Assembly (NCBI RefSeq): GCF_000002865.3
Contig: NW_001865066.1
Coordinates: 79,331 to 94,330 of the forward strand
DNA from: Monosiga brevicollis MX1
Taxonomy: Eukaryota > Opisthokonta > Choanoflagellata > Craspedida > Salpingoecidae
Length of the DNA: 15,000 nucleotides
Direction of reading: 5' to 3'
Of the stretch, positions 1-9,366 are shown in pieces (position 1 is the first letter of the stretch; every line of letters begins with the position of its first letter). The notes beneath the pieces were generated by a model. That model searched no databases and was not told the DNA's origin. It was given only the letters and a program-made list of their open reading frames with translations. The translations under genes were made by a program, and so were the position numbers.

Positions 1-274
<274 letters not shown>

Positions 275-3200
275 ATGGGGGACTCGGAGATGGAGATCAA
301 GCCTGATCGGGCTGGCGCCGTGCGTCGTGCCAAGCTCTACAAGGTACGGGCCGGAGGATCCAGCTGCCGGCCCACGCGAGAAGGGAGACAAGCACATGTC
401 TCGCGATGGCGCTCATCCCCCCGCTTCCTCGCCACCCCCATGGCAGATTGCCGGTCACTCTTTGGTGTGGTTCTTTTTCAAGCAACCCACCTTCTGTGCA
501 CATTGCACCGACTTTCTTTGGTACGATCGATGCCGGTGCCACCTCAGAATGCATGTGCCTTCTCCTCCTTGCCAATAATCACAGACATGGGTCCCTTGCC
601 GACACGGCACGACTCCAAATTATACCCTCCAGACCTCTGTGTTTTCTCTTATCGGGCTTGCCATTAGCCGATCTCACGCATGCCGAATTCGCATTGCCTG
701 GCCAAACTACGCCACCGCAGGGGTGTCACCCGGCAAGGCCTGCGCTGCCTCGGTAGGGACACAGTGCCGGGCTTTCGAGCTGCTGCGCTGCTGCTATTCT
801 GTGCTGGACAACCGCTGATCTCACTCCGCCATTTGCCTGCGCACGTTTTCTTTTTTCTCGCGCAATGTAGATTGTGGCCTCGCTGTGCACGAGCGTTGCC
901 ATGCTCAATTGCTCGTCCCATGCGCTGGTCTGGATATTGAACTCGGCCAGGTTTGTGCCAAACCATGCTTCCCGAGACGCTGACTCGCAAGCGGCTCTTG
1001 CCGGCCTGGCCACTCATCCTCACATTCGCTCTCGCCTGGAACCTGTGCATTCAGGAAGCATCACGGCCTCACAAGTTTCAGGTCAAGTCCTACACCACCC
1101 CGACCTTTTGCCAACACTGCGGCCAAATGCTCTACGGCCTCCTCCGTCAAGGTAAGGCCCCCCACATTAACAATAGTTGAGCACGGTAGAGGCCTACCAA
1201 CTCAAGCCCCGGCCTTCCTCCTCCCCGTTGGCGGAAAATGGCAGGCGTGCAGTGCTCCGAGTGTCACGTCAATGCCCATCGCAGCTGCAGTCAATCCATT
1301 CCAGCTCTCTGCGGTATGGACCTTGGCGAGGAGCGTGGGCGTATCAGGCTCGCCTTCCAGGTGGACAAGGACAGCAACTCCATCCGCGTTACCGTCCTCG
1401 AGTGCGCCAATGTTGGCAAGTTTTCCCAGGCCGACGACAAGAACCTCACGATCTTTGACTGCTATGCCAAGGTCAGCGTGCCGAGAGGTAGCGCCTTTCA
1501 TGCCCCACCACACGCTCCCCCACCACGTCCAATCATCGCTCACGCCTCAACCTGCCCAGGTGTGTGTTCAAGGTCTCAAGGCCAAATCTCTCAAAACCTC
1601 AGATCTAGTCTCTACCACCGGCAACGTACGCTTTGACTGGACAGCCAACATGTACGTTCTCCACAAGGTCTCCTTCATCTCCTCCACCCCACGCCACCTG
1701 ACTCAGCCTGTGCAATTAGGCCAATTCCAGCCAAGCTCAGTAAAACGCAACGCATCTTTGTTTACATCAAAAGCGCCACCGAGGGCAAGAAAAAGAACAT
1801 CTTCTTGGGGGGTGTTTCCTTTGCCATTGACAAGATCCTGGCCGGCGAAGTCCGCCCTGAATGGTGCGCGGTGTCTCCCTCGCCCACGTGGGCAACTGCA
1901 TGTCCATTGTCCCATTTTTTTCGCGCCAGTTTGCTGCTGCACGCAAGCTTCCCCCGTGCCCAGCTCACCCAAGCGCCCTGCATGGTTGCAGCTGGTATTA
2001 TCTCCTCAACGAGTCTCGCGGTGCGTTTACCAACAGCGCTGTGCTCAGTGATAGCGAGCTTGACAGCATCAAAAAGCAGCTTGAAGACGCTGATCGAGTC
2101 CGTCGCGAGTCCCGGCCCTCGCACGTTTCACGCCAGAACCCCTTTGAAGGCTTCAAACCCCTGTGTGTTCTGGGTGTACGTGATGGGTCTTGCCTGCCTC
2201 TCCCGCCTGCCTCTCCCGCCCGTCCTTTCGCTTGGCCTGGCTCTTCACCCCTCCAAACTCACCGCCCCACAACACCCGTCAGCGTGGCTCGTTTGGCAAG
2301 GTTGTTTTGGTGGAAGACCGCGTCACCAAACAACTCTTGGCGCTCAAGATGCTCAAAAAGACACTGGCCTACCGAGTACGCTCGGCCTTTGTCTTGCCTC
2401 TTGCTTGGCCATGCCCCCGTTTTTGTCAGCATCGGCTTGCAAAGCCTTCGACCTGCGCACAAACTCCTGGTCCATGCTCATCTCATCCGGGCTGGCATGC
2501 AGGGCGACGAGCACATTTACATTCTCAATGAGCGCCGGGCCCTTGCCCTTGACAACAAGCCACCCTTTATCGTTGACATTCACTCTTGTTTCCAGACACC
2601 AAGTCACTTGTGCTTTGCCATGGAGTACATCAATGGTGGGGACCTCATGTACCACATTCAACGGTAAATCCCGTCTGCTGCTCTCTCCTCACACCCCTTA
2701 GGTCTTGAGTCGTCGTGAATCTTCGTGTGTGTCACCTTCCTTGACCGTACCGCAGACAGCGCCGCTTTACCGAGCCCGCGGCACAGTTCCTCTTGGCTGA
2801 AATCTGCTTCGCCCTTTGGTTCTTGCACGAGCAGCACATCATCTACCGGTGAGCATTGCCCATCCTTGTTTCTCACGTTTCTAACGTGTCCGGTCGGCAA
2901 GCTCTCACCAAGTTGGCCTTTGCTGCCCTATTTCAGCGATTTGAAACTGGACAACATCATGCTCACACAGGCCGGCCACGTCAAACTCTGCGATTTGGGC
3001 ATGGTGGCCTTTCTACCTGGTCCAGATGGTCATGCCAAGACATTTGCCGGCACTCCCACTTACCTCGCCCCAGGTGCGGTGCCGCCACGGTGACTCCACA
3101 CAAGCCCCCTCACCCGAGGCTCCAGCACTGCTGTGTCTCGTCGCCTTGGCGCTAGCAACTTACTCTTTTTGGATGTTGGCAGAGATTATCATGGATTGCC

Positions 3201-3938
3201 CCTATACCACGGCCGTGGATTGGTGGGCGCTGGGTGTGCTCGCTTTTGAGCTGTTGAGTGGTCGCGTACGTCTGATTGGTCCCCACCCACAGATCCCTGT
3301 CCTTGCGCCCATACTGACGCTGGATATCCGGGTGACGGCTTTGTGCAACAGGAGCCTTTTGGCGCCAAGACCGATGAGGAAATTTACAACAAGATTTTGC
3401 GAAACCGCGTTCGATTTCCCTCCACCATCTCTCCCGCGGGCATGACCTTCATCAAGCGCGTAGGTGTTTGCGCCTCAGCATTCCACACTTTGTTGTCGCT
3501 GCCCTCTCCTCCCTCTGGCGTTTTCCCTCCTTTCATTTTTGCTGTCATTCCCTTTGACCTCGCGCGGTGTGGTCTGGCCCACGAAAAACTTGTAGCTCCT
3601 GCAAAGCGTGCCGGCAAAGCGCCTGGGCAAAACACGGGCCGAGGTGCAACGCGACCCCTTCTTTGCTGGTCTGGATTGGAAAGCCGTGGAAAAGCAAAAG
3701 GTACGCCCATCTGACTCCTTGCCAGAGGGTATTGATCTTTTGGCTGCGCTCACGCTGGATGCATCCTGCTTTGGCGCAGGTGAAGCCTCACTTTGTGCCC
3801 ACGGCCAAGAGTGATTTTAACGTGGATGACTCCTTCTTGAAGGCCTCCGTGGCCCTCACCCCCGATCAAGACTTGGAGCTGATGGAGCCGACGTCTGTAT
3901 TTGACCGCTTTTCATTTGTAAATGTCACTTTTGCGTGA
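275..3938 (+). CDS. PKC: Conventional-type protein kinase C (C1A-C1B-C2-kinase)
   Basis: A lipid-regulated Ser/Thr kinase of the AGC group, expected in cytosol and at membranes. Exons: 275-343, 447-520, 721-752, 871-950, 1055-1151, 1245-1471, 1560-1651, 1741-1863, 1992-2175, 2283-2375, 2503-2663, 2756-2848, 2937-3073, 3183-3265, 3352-3459, 3596-3700, 3780-3938; 638 aa, close to animal cPKCs. Residues 11-20 resemble a pseudosubstrate ([10 protein letters not shown], Ala at the acceptor site). C1A (27-76) and C1B (91-140) keep all Cys/His ligands with H-x12-C-x2-C-x13-C-x2-C-x4-H-x2-C-x7-C spacing. C2 spans about 145-270 but lacks loop-3 aspartates. In the kinase: GRGSFGKV loop at 326, Lys348, Glu367, YRDLKLDN at 441, DLG at 461 instead of DFG, activation-loop Thr477, APE at 486. 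Tail: turn-motif Thr613 and hydrophobic motif FDRFSF (627-632), so the PDK1/mTORC2-type phosphosites are present. The gene converges on the sorting-nexin-like gene. ATG 188 is an in-frame alternative start. Confidence 0.93.
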
Positions 3939-3939
3939 A

Positions 3940-3955
3940 CGGTAGCACGCTACCG
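3940..3955 (+). repeat. Perfect 7-bp inverted repeat just after the PKC stop
   Basis: CGGTAGC and GCTACCG are separated by two bases and begin one base after the TGA of the PKC gene. In RNA this could form a short GC-rich hairpin with a very tight loop at the start of the 3' UTR. The match is exact; a function is speculative. Confidence 0.6.
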
Positions 3956-4216
3956 GGGATGCCCGTTCTAGGGGCTTTGGGCACGGGGCAGGCACGGATG
4001 TGCGCGTGCGAGGTGCATCAAAGATTGATCAAATGATCTTTCGAGAATAATTATCTAATACGACCATCAATCCTGCTCCATTTGTATGGTATCAATTCAA
4101 CAGGCAGATGCCGTCACTCGTTGCGATGCAGCCCCATAGGGGCTTTGCGCATAATATTATAACATTCACAACTCACGTTCAAAGCCTGCCACGTAGTCAG
4201 AGGCTCAGAGCTTGAT

Positions 4217-4237
4217 GGCACGATCCTGAATCGTGCC
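4217..4237. repeat. Perfect 8-bp inverted repeat with 5-nt loop
   Basis: GGCACGAT and ATCGTGCC flank the loop CCTGA. It lies about 40 nt downstream of the stop codon of the minus-strand sorting-nexin-like gene, so it would be in that transcript's 3' UTR if transcription continues that far. No U-tract follows, so it is not a bacterial-type terminator. Confidence 0.6.
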
Positions 4238-4275
4238 GGTGTGCCAAGGACGCTAAAAGACTTGAGGCGCATGTC

Positions 4276-6613
4276 TTACGAGTCTAGCACGGTGTGTGCG
4301 AGGCGCCCACACGCCTCGAGCTGCTGCGCTTGGTCCGCGTACGACTGCATGTAGATGCGAACTAGCATGCCAAGCTCGGAAATCAGGTGGCGGGACACAC
4401 GTTGGAGCTCCTCGTGTAAACAGCCAGGGTTGGTACAGGCGTCCTGCAAGTGGCAAACCATGCTGAAAAGCCAGTGATCGAGGAGGCCCAAGTCCTCTTG
4501 CTGCTCTCGCTGTTTTGAATGATGCACACAGCGAGGGCACGAAATTACAGTGAGACAAGCCAAGTAGCATCACCCATCGAGTCGAACATGACTTACAATG
4601 ATATCGGCCGAACTGGCGTGCAGGTGCGCCAGGGTACGGCAAAGATCTGCGTTCGACTGCAGCCAGGGATGGTCGGCTAGCTGAAGCAGCTTGAGGGCCA
4701 TGGCGTGCTGGCTCAACCCATACTGGTGAGCGCTCTTGGCCAGAGACTCGTAGAGGCAGTGGACGTCGGTCAGCAGCTCGCCAAAGTCGGTGCTCTGCGT
4801 AAACAGGCTCGAGTTGGTGTTTAGGCCGTCCAAACCGTGATGCTCGAGATCACAATCCTGAACGGTGCTGTTACGGGGAGGACGACGTCCCGTCAGAAGC
4901 TGCACCACGGAAGGATGCGTGCGCAAAACTGGATGCTCGGTAACGCAAGTCAAGAAGCGCTGGCAAGCAAAGCAAACCACGGCCTGTGCCTCAATGACGG
5001 CGCCATCCGTGCGGCGGGCCAAAAGCGGAGGCACCGCACAGCGCGGGTAGGCCTCGCGAAGCGCCTGACGCGTTTGTTCGAGGTGACGCAACTCCATTCG
5101 AATTGTGGCGGTGTCTTTGTTGTCAAACTTGAAGCCAGCCCAGGCCTTGGGCAATGGTGTGCCGGTGACTCGATGCAGGTGGACCACGAGGGTGGGGTTG
5201 CTGCGGTACGTGTCCAGCGAGCAATGGTCCACGTCGACGCGGATGCGCAGCAGCGACTCGGGGGCTACGGCTTGCAGATTGAATGATTTGTCCATGCTCT
5301 TATCCAAACTCTGCTGGAGCAAAGTGGCAGGTGTTGGATTGGGGTCGGTCCCCTGCATGGTGGGGTCATCCTTCTCGATTACAGCCGACGCTGCAGGAAA
5401 TGGGTCCTCCAAGATAGGCTCGGGCGCTTGCCGCGCCTTGGCCAGCAACTGATGGGCGTACTCCTGGAAAATGATTGCACACACGTGAGCGAGCTGATAT
5501 GCACCGATTGGCATTGGGGAAGCGGATGTGCCATACAAAAGGGTACAAAAGGGGTAGACGGAGAACGAGAGCAAAAACCCACTTGCAAAAGCGAGTCTTG
5601 TCGCTGTACAAGCTGCTTGTGCTCGATCAGCGATTCGTGAAGCTGGGCAAAGGAGGAAGGTGGAGAGGTTGTGTGAGACTAAGCAAGCCGTACTCAAATC
5701 AACAGGGCTTATCGTGTCACGGATAAAAGGCCATAGTTACCTGTGCCGCCTCAATCTTGGTGCTGGCCAGCTGCGTACGCAAATCATCGACTTCATCCTG
5801 CAAGAGAAGCACGGCGCTGCTCTCGGAAAAACGAGACCCAGAAGACTGCATCAATAAGAAAGAGCCAAATGTGTGAGTGCCCAAGTGCGAGGATCCAGCA
5901 ACAGAGCCAAAAAAAAAAAAAGCCAGGCAGCAATTGGCCGAGCAGACCTGGGAAGCGGATCGGGGAAGCGGAGATAGGTTGAAGCGCAGGGCTGGTCGGA
6001 CAACTTCGACGTCCGAGACATCGCTGGCATCAACAAAGGGTGAGGCAAAGAGCGCCTTGCGGCTGCTATGGCGTGTATGCGTGCCAGGCGATGGCGTGGA
6101 AAAGGCCGAATCACCAGAATCGTGATCATGACGCAAATGTTCGACCTGCCCGGCAAGAAAAAGCCCGTGTGTGGCAATCAGAGAGTGGTGGCAACGGACG
6201 GAGAAGCATTGGCCAGGTTGACGTGTCTGATGAGTATACAGGACGACAGGATCCGTGGCACAATGCAGAAAAAGCACACGCAGCTGAAACACAGAGCAAG
6301 GATAACAAACCTCTTTCTCCAGAGAAGCGATGCGTTGAAGTTGGTGGGTCAGGGCGCGCTTGGAAGAGCACTCGAGCTCGCCGAGGAGGGACTGCGCCAG
6401 CCGGAGCTGCGCCTTGGCATCATCCAAGGTGGTAATGTCGTCGACGCACAAGGTCTTGGTTTGAGTGGTGAGGTTAGCCATGGTGATGGAGAGGCGCAAT
6501 ATGTGGTTTTTGGGGTGTTGCTGTTTGGAACTCAAAAGCGAGGCAGTGCCAGGCCGGCTGTCAGCACTGCCAATGCTGGTCAAGCTGGCGCGATTGAGGC
6601 CCTCTAACGTCAT
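4276..6613 (-). CDS. Coiled-coil PX/BAR-like protein, probable divergent sorting nexin
   Basis: Likely a peripheral membrane protein of endosomal traffic. Exons in transcript order: 6613-6311, 6145-5948, 5845-5741, 5642-5583, 5463-4597, 4509-4276; all junctions are phase 0; 588 aa. The first in-frame ATG is 6613; ATG 6481 would give 544 aa. A coiled coil at about 62-112 runs smoothly across junction 1 (ASLEKE then VEHLRHD), and a second at about 175-232 spans junctions 3 and 4, which supports the model. Residues 113-167 are Ser/Pro-rich and probably disordered. Residues 293-414 look like a PX domain: beta strands, a helix ending in ALREAYP, a VPPL turn, then QRFLTCVTEHPVLRTHPSV as in PX domains. 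The usual RR(Y/F)SDF phosphoinositide motif is not kept. Residues about 446-588 are helical and resemble a sorting-nexin BAR region. Family assignment is moderate; that the gene is real is strong. Confidence 0.8.
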
Positions 6614-7184
6614 GATTGGTTGGACCAGTGAGAAGAGGAAAAGAAAATGGCCGATCAATGTCTTGAACTAGACATGAGGATGCAAGTGCGGCGGCGCACC
6701 TGTACCAAACCCCAAGCGCAGCTACTCAGTTGGCGACGGATGCGCAGGGCGCAGTCTTGGAGAGCCAAAGGTTGGCGCAAGAAGATCGCGAAGGTCTGAT
6801 CACACACTTCGGTTGACGCCACGCTGGCGGCACTGCATCTGACGCAGGGGTGGCTGCTGGCCTAGGCCTCGAGAAGAGCGCACCCTCGGGCCGCCTGGTT
6901 GACGGAGAGGATGCCACAGATGGAGCGTGAGCAGGTATGCACTGCCAACGACACGCGGCAGTGAGGCACGAGGTTGGGAAGGCAGTCCACGTATGGACCC
7001 ACAAATTGATCGCCGCTCCCGTTTCGCTTCTGTCCAAACTGGTTCTCATCAAGAGAGGGTTGAGGTGGGTGATCACACGCGGCGAAGGGCAGGGGCTGTC
7101 TCAACCGCCCCTCTCGCTTTCTCACATGTCAGCTCGCAACGGATTTTGAGGGTGCATGCATGCAAGTACTTTTGTCAGCTCGGG

Positions 7185-7185
<1 letters not shown>

Positions 7186-7221
<36 letters not shown>
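7186..7221. repeat. (TG)n dinucleotide microsatellite
   Basis: Eighteen uninterrupted TG units, followed by a CT-rich stretch. Alternating purine-pyrimidine runs like this can adopt left-handed DNA and are length-variable. It lies in non-coding sequence between two minus-strand genes. Confidence 0.97.
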
Positions 7222-7223
<2 letters not shown>

Positions 7224-7424
7224 TGGGCTCTCCCTCTCTTTCTCTGTGTCCGCTTGATTGGTGTATAGCTGTCACACGCACGACAAGGGGATGGGGGAGG
7301 AGTTGAGCGTGGGCGATCAGTCTTGTTGACGTTTGAAGAGGAGGAGCGCTCGGTGATGTGTGGTTGTTGTACTTTTGTTTGACATGTGAATGCGTTCCTT
7401 TGCTTTTTCCCTAAGCGCAAGGAC

Positions 7425-7440
7425 GGCCATTACGGCCGGG
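7425..7440. other. SfiI-type GGCC-N5-GGCC element resembling a cDNA adaptor end
   Basis: GGCCATTACGGCCGGG is an SfiI recognition sequence whose spacer and flank match, as I recall it, the 3' end of the SMART-type cDNA cloning oligonucleotide. The bases to its left do not match the rest of that oligonucleotide. It is also a 5-bp inverted repeat (CGGCC/GGCCG). It may be a chance genomic match; it is listed so that an assembly artefact can be excluded. Confidence 0.35.
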
Positions 7441-7672
7441 CCGGGACGACCAAAAGCCGGCAATACGATAGCATGGCACGGAGCGCGGTAGGGCCCTTGT
7501 TGCATGATAGGAAGGGAAAGGCGCCTTTCAGACCCGTGCATGACAAAAAAGGGAAGAAAAAGGAAAAAATAAGATTTCAAAGGAAGAGAGAAACGAAAGA
7601 CACACAATGGCAACGCTAAAAGCAAAAAGGGATCAACAGCAGTTCAATCGCGTCTTCTAGGAGCATGACAGG

Positions 7673-9366
7673 TCAAATGATGGTGGCATTCTCGGTGGAC
7701 ATGTGAGCGGGCTGCTCCACAATGGGGCCTGCAACCTTGGGCATGGCGGTGGCGGCCTTGTTTGAGGATGGGTTGGAGGCATCGCTTGTTGTGGAGGAGA
7801 GTCGCGGGCCGCGGTGACTGGCTTCATAGTTGGGAGCCGCACCATCATCCATGACCTCGGACAAGCGTGCTTCCGACACGGCCTGGGAAAGACAGTACCA
7901 AGAGGTCAGGGCTCAACCTGCACGAGGAAGGTTCAGGGACAAGGGCCTTGGCAGGCGAGATCCATGCACGGGCCTACCTGGCGATACAAGCCAAACCATT
8001 TGTCGCCGAGGACACGGTGGGCCAAGCCATCGCAGCGACCTGGGCAGCACAGTTTGCAAACAGACGGAAAGTGACTGAGCGACAAGCAGAATACATGACG
8101 CCCCTCACCAAGAGGTGGGGCAACTGTGCAAGTTGGGCGCACAGCACGTCCTGGATCAGTGCACCGACCTCCGCAGCAATGGCAGCAAAAGCAGCAACAG
8201 TAGCAAAAACCGTAGCACAGCGTCAAAGCCCCAAAGGTATAGTAGAGGCACTGCGCATACAAGGCCAAGGCCGAGCCCCCCGAGCAAAAAAATGAAGAAT
8301 GAGAGCGTGCAAGCGGGCAAGCAGACCAGAATTGTTCAATTGCGGGTACTCGTCATAAGTCTGGGCACGGGTGCTATGCCAGAAAAGGGGCACAACACAA
8401 GCGCACCTGGATGACGGGATGACTATCCTTTTGATCGGCATCATCAGCGGCGTTGATGCGCGAGGCAAGGGCCAGACCCTCCAGGCCCATCCTGACAAAG
8501 GCAGCGCGGCAAGATGGTCAGGCGGTAACACCTTCCCAGCGTCCCACAAAGCTCGGCTGTGGCATGTGGGCTCTGGAAGCACTTGAGCCAGTGGGGCAGC
8601 AGGTAGGACATACTCATCGTAAATGTTGCGTGAATGACGGTCTTTGAGAACGGTGTAGGCCCAGGCTACGAGTTGAAACTTGGTAGCGCACAGGGGGAGA
8701 GGTGAGCGTGACTGCACAATGCTAGGGTCTATTAGTTTGGAGGTAGGAACAAACCTCGTGCTCGGCCGAGGCCTCGCTGGTTTTATCGGGGTGCAATTTG
8801 AGGCACAGCTAGCCGCAGCAACCAAGCAAAGTTTTTGATGAGGCCGCGTCGGCCGAGTCACGGCACCCGTTTCCAAGGAGGAGGAGAGAGGAGAGGAGAG
8901 AGGGAGGGAGGCGGAAGCAGAAAGGCCGAGCAAGAAGAAATGGGCGACGATCCAGCCCGAGTACCCGAGAGAACAAAATAAAACAATAAAACGCACAAGG
9001 GAGGCAGTGGGCTTGGCGTACCTGTCGGTATGCTTGCTTGACCCGACTTCCCGAGTCGTTGGGATCGACTTTTAGAATTTGGTAGAGTGTGCGGCCATCC
9101 TTTTGAATCCTAGGACAGTTCAGGCCAAGGCGAGAGGACGCCAGCCAAGGGCCCGACAAAATACAGAGTGAGGTGGGTGGTGACAGCAAAGCATCGAGGC
9201 AGGGCGCTTGGTGGCTTTTCTCAGCCCACTCAAGCACCGATCACTCAAGACTATGGGGGCTGGGGCCAGCCAAACTTGACTGGGGCAGGGCCTCGGCACA
9301 TAAGATTGTCAGGGGAGGAACGTACTCGCTACGCGCTTCTTCGGTCAAGAGGTTGAGCTCCCGCAT
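7673..9366 (-). CDS. DNAJC5: Cysteine-string protein, DnaJ subfamily C member 5 type
   Basis: A palmitoylated J-domain co-chaperone that in animals recruits Hsc70 to secretory vesicles. Exons in transcript order: 9366-9326, 9109-9022, 8808-8755, 8678-8614, 8491-8407, 8250-8109, 8039-7978, 7882-7673; 248 aa (human CSP is 198). The J domain spans about 20-83: TLYQILKVDP at 21, HPD at 49-51, RNIYDE near its end. After a short linker (MGLEGLALA, like the region after the animal J domain) comes a hydrophobic stretch and the cysteine string, with 11 Cys between 112 and 141, including CYCCCFCCHCC. The C-terminus is Ser/Ala-rich and probably disordered. Exon 4 uses an AAG acceptor; the upstream CAG would leave only a 43-nt intron and add 11 residues. 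ATG 9366 has a good context (GCTGCCATG), but an acceptor-like CAG at 9392-9390 allows an upstream exon. The exon 6-7 linker (residues 142-179) is the least certain part. The gene is divergent from the sulfatase gene. Confidence 0.88.

Larger units (their letters stand above)
3939..4275. other. Convergent 3' intergenic region with several hairpins
   Basis: These 337 nt separate the stop codons of the converging PKC and sorting-nexin-like genes and must hold both 3' ends. No ORF or clear AATAAA is visible. The middle is AT-rich. Short inverted repeats occur at 3940-3955, 4020-4041 (AAAGAT/ATCTTT), 4130-4144 (AGCCCC/GGGGCT with a 3-nt loop) and 4217-4237. They may be 3' UTR structures or transcription-end elements; nothing more can be said from sequence. 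Confidence 0.6.
6614..7672. other. Intergenic region upstream of the sorting-nexin-like gene
   Basis: About 1.06 kb lies between the start of the sorting-nexin-like gene and the stop of the cysteine-string gene, both on the minus strand. It should contain the promoter and 5' UTR of the former and the 3' UTR of the latter. It holds a (TG)n tract, an A/G-rich stretch at 7550-7600 and a GGCC-flanked element at 7425-7440. Open frames exist on both strands (for example plus 6667-6816), but none has an ATG plus family motifs, so I annotate no gene. On the minus strand a possible 5' UTR acceptor (TTTGGTACAG) lies near 6700. Confidence 0.55.

Noticed and set aside
1652-1667. Alternative PKC exon 7 end at the AAG before 1668
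   Set aside because: It would leave phase 0, and none of the following acceptors continues C2 in that phase. The GTACGT donor at 1652 joined to 1741 restores the frame and the C2 pattern.
1272-2051. Plus-strand open frame of 259 codons within the PKC gene
   Set aside because: It crosses intron borders, and through most of its length it is out of frame with the C2 domain or lies in introns. Only short parts agree with real exons.
5911-5925. A-run opposite the sorting-nexin-like gene as a retroposon poly(A) tail
   Set aside because: It lies in an intron, as a T-run on the coding strand upstream of the acceptor region, with no target-site duplication or inserted sequence beside it.
6068-6607. 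Long plus-strand open frame (179 codons) across the sorting-nexin-like locus
   Set aside because: It lies antisense to exons 1-2 and intron 1 of the minus-strand gene, whose phase-matched exons and coiled-coil continuity are far better evidence. The plus frame has no recognisable motif.
6656-6658. TTG at 6658 as the start of the sorting-nexin-like protein
   Set aside because: Eukaryotic initiation normally uses ATG; the first in-frame ATG is at 6613.
7814-8295. Plus-strand open frames of 80-140 codons in the cysteine-string region
   Set aside because: They are antisense shadows of the CSP exons and introns and show low-complexity translations. The minus strand carries a J domain and cysteine string with matching splice phases.
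8679-8711. CAG acceptor at 8714-8712 for CSP exon 4, adding 11 residues
   Set aside because: It would need a 43-nt intron and put an insert between helices II and III of the J domain; the AAG acceptor gives a 76-nt intron and normal J-domain spacing.
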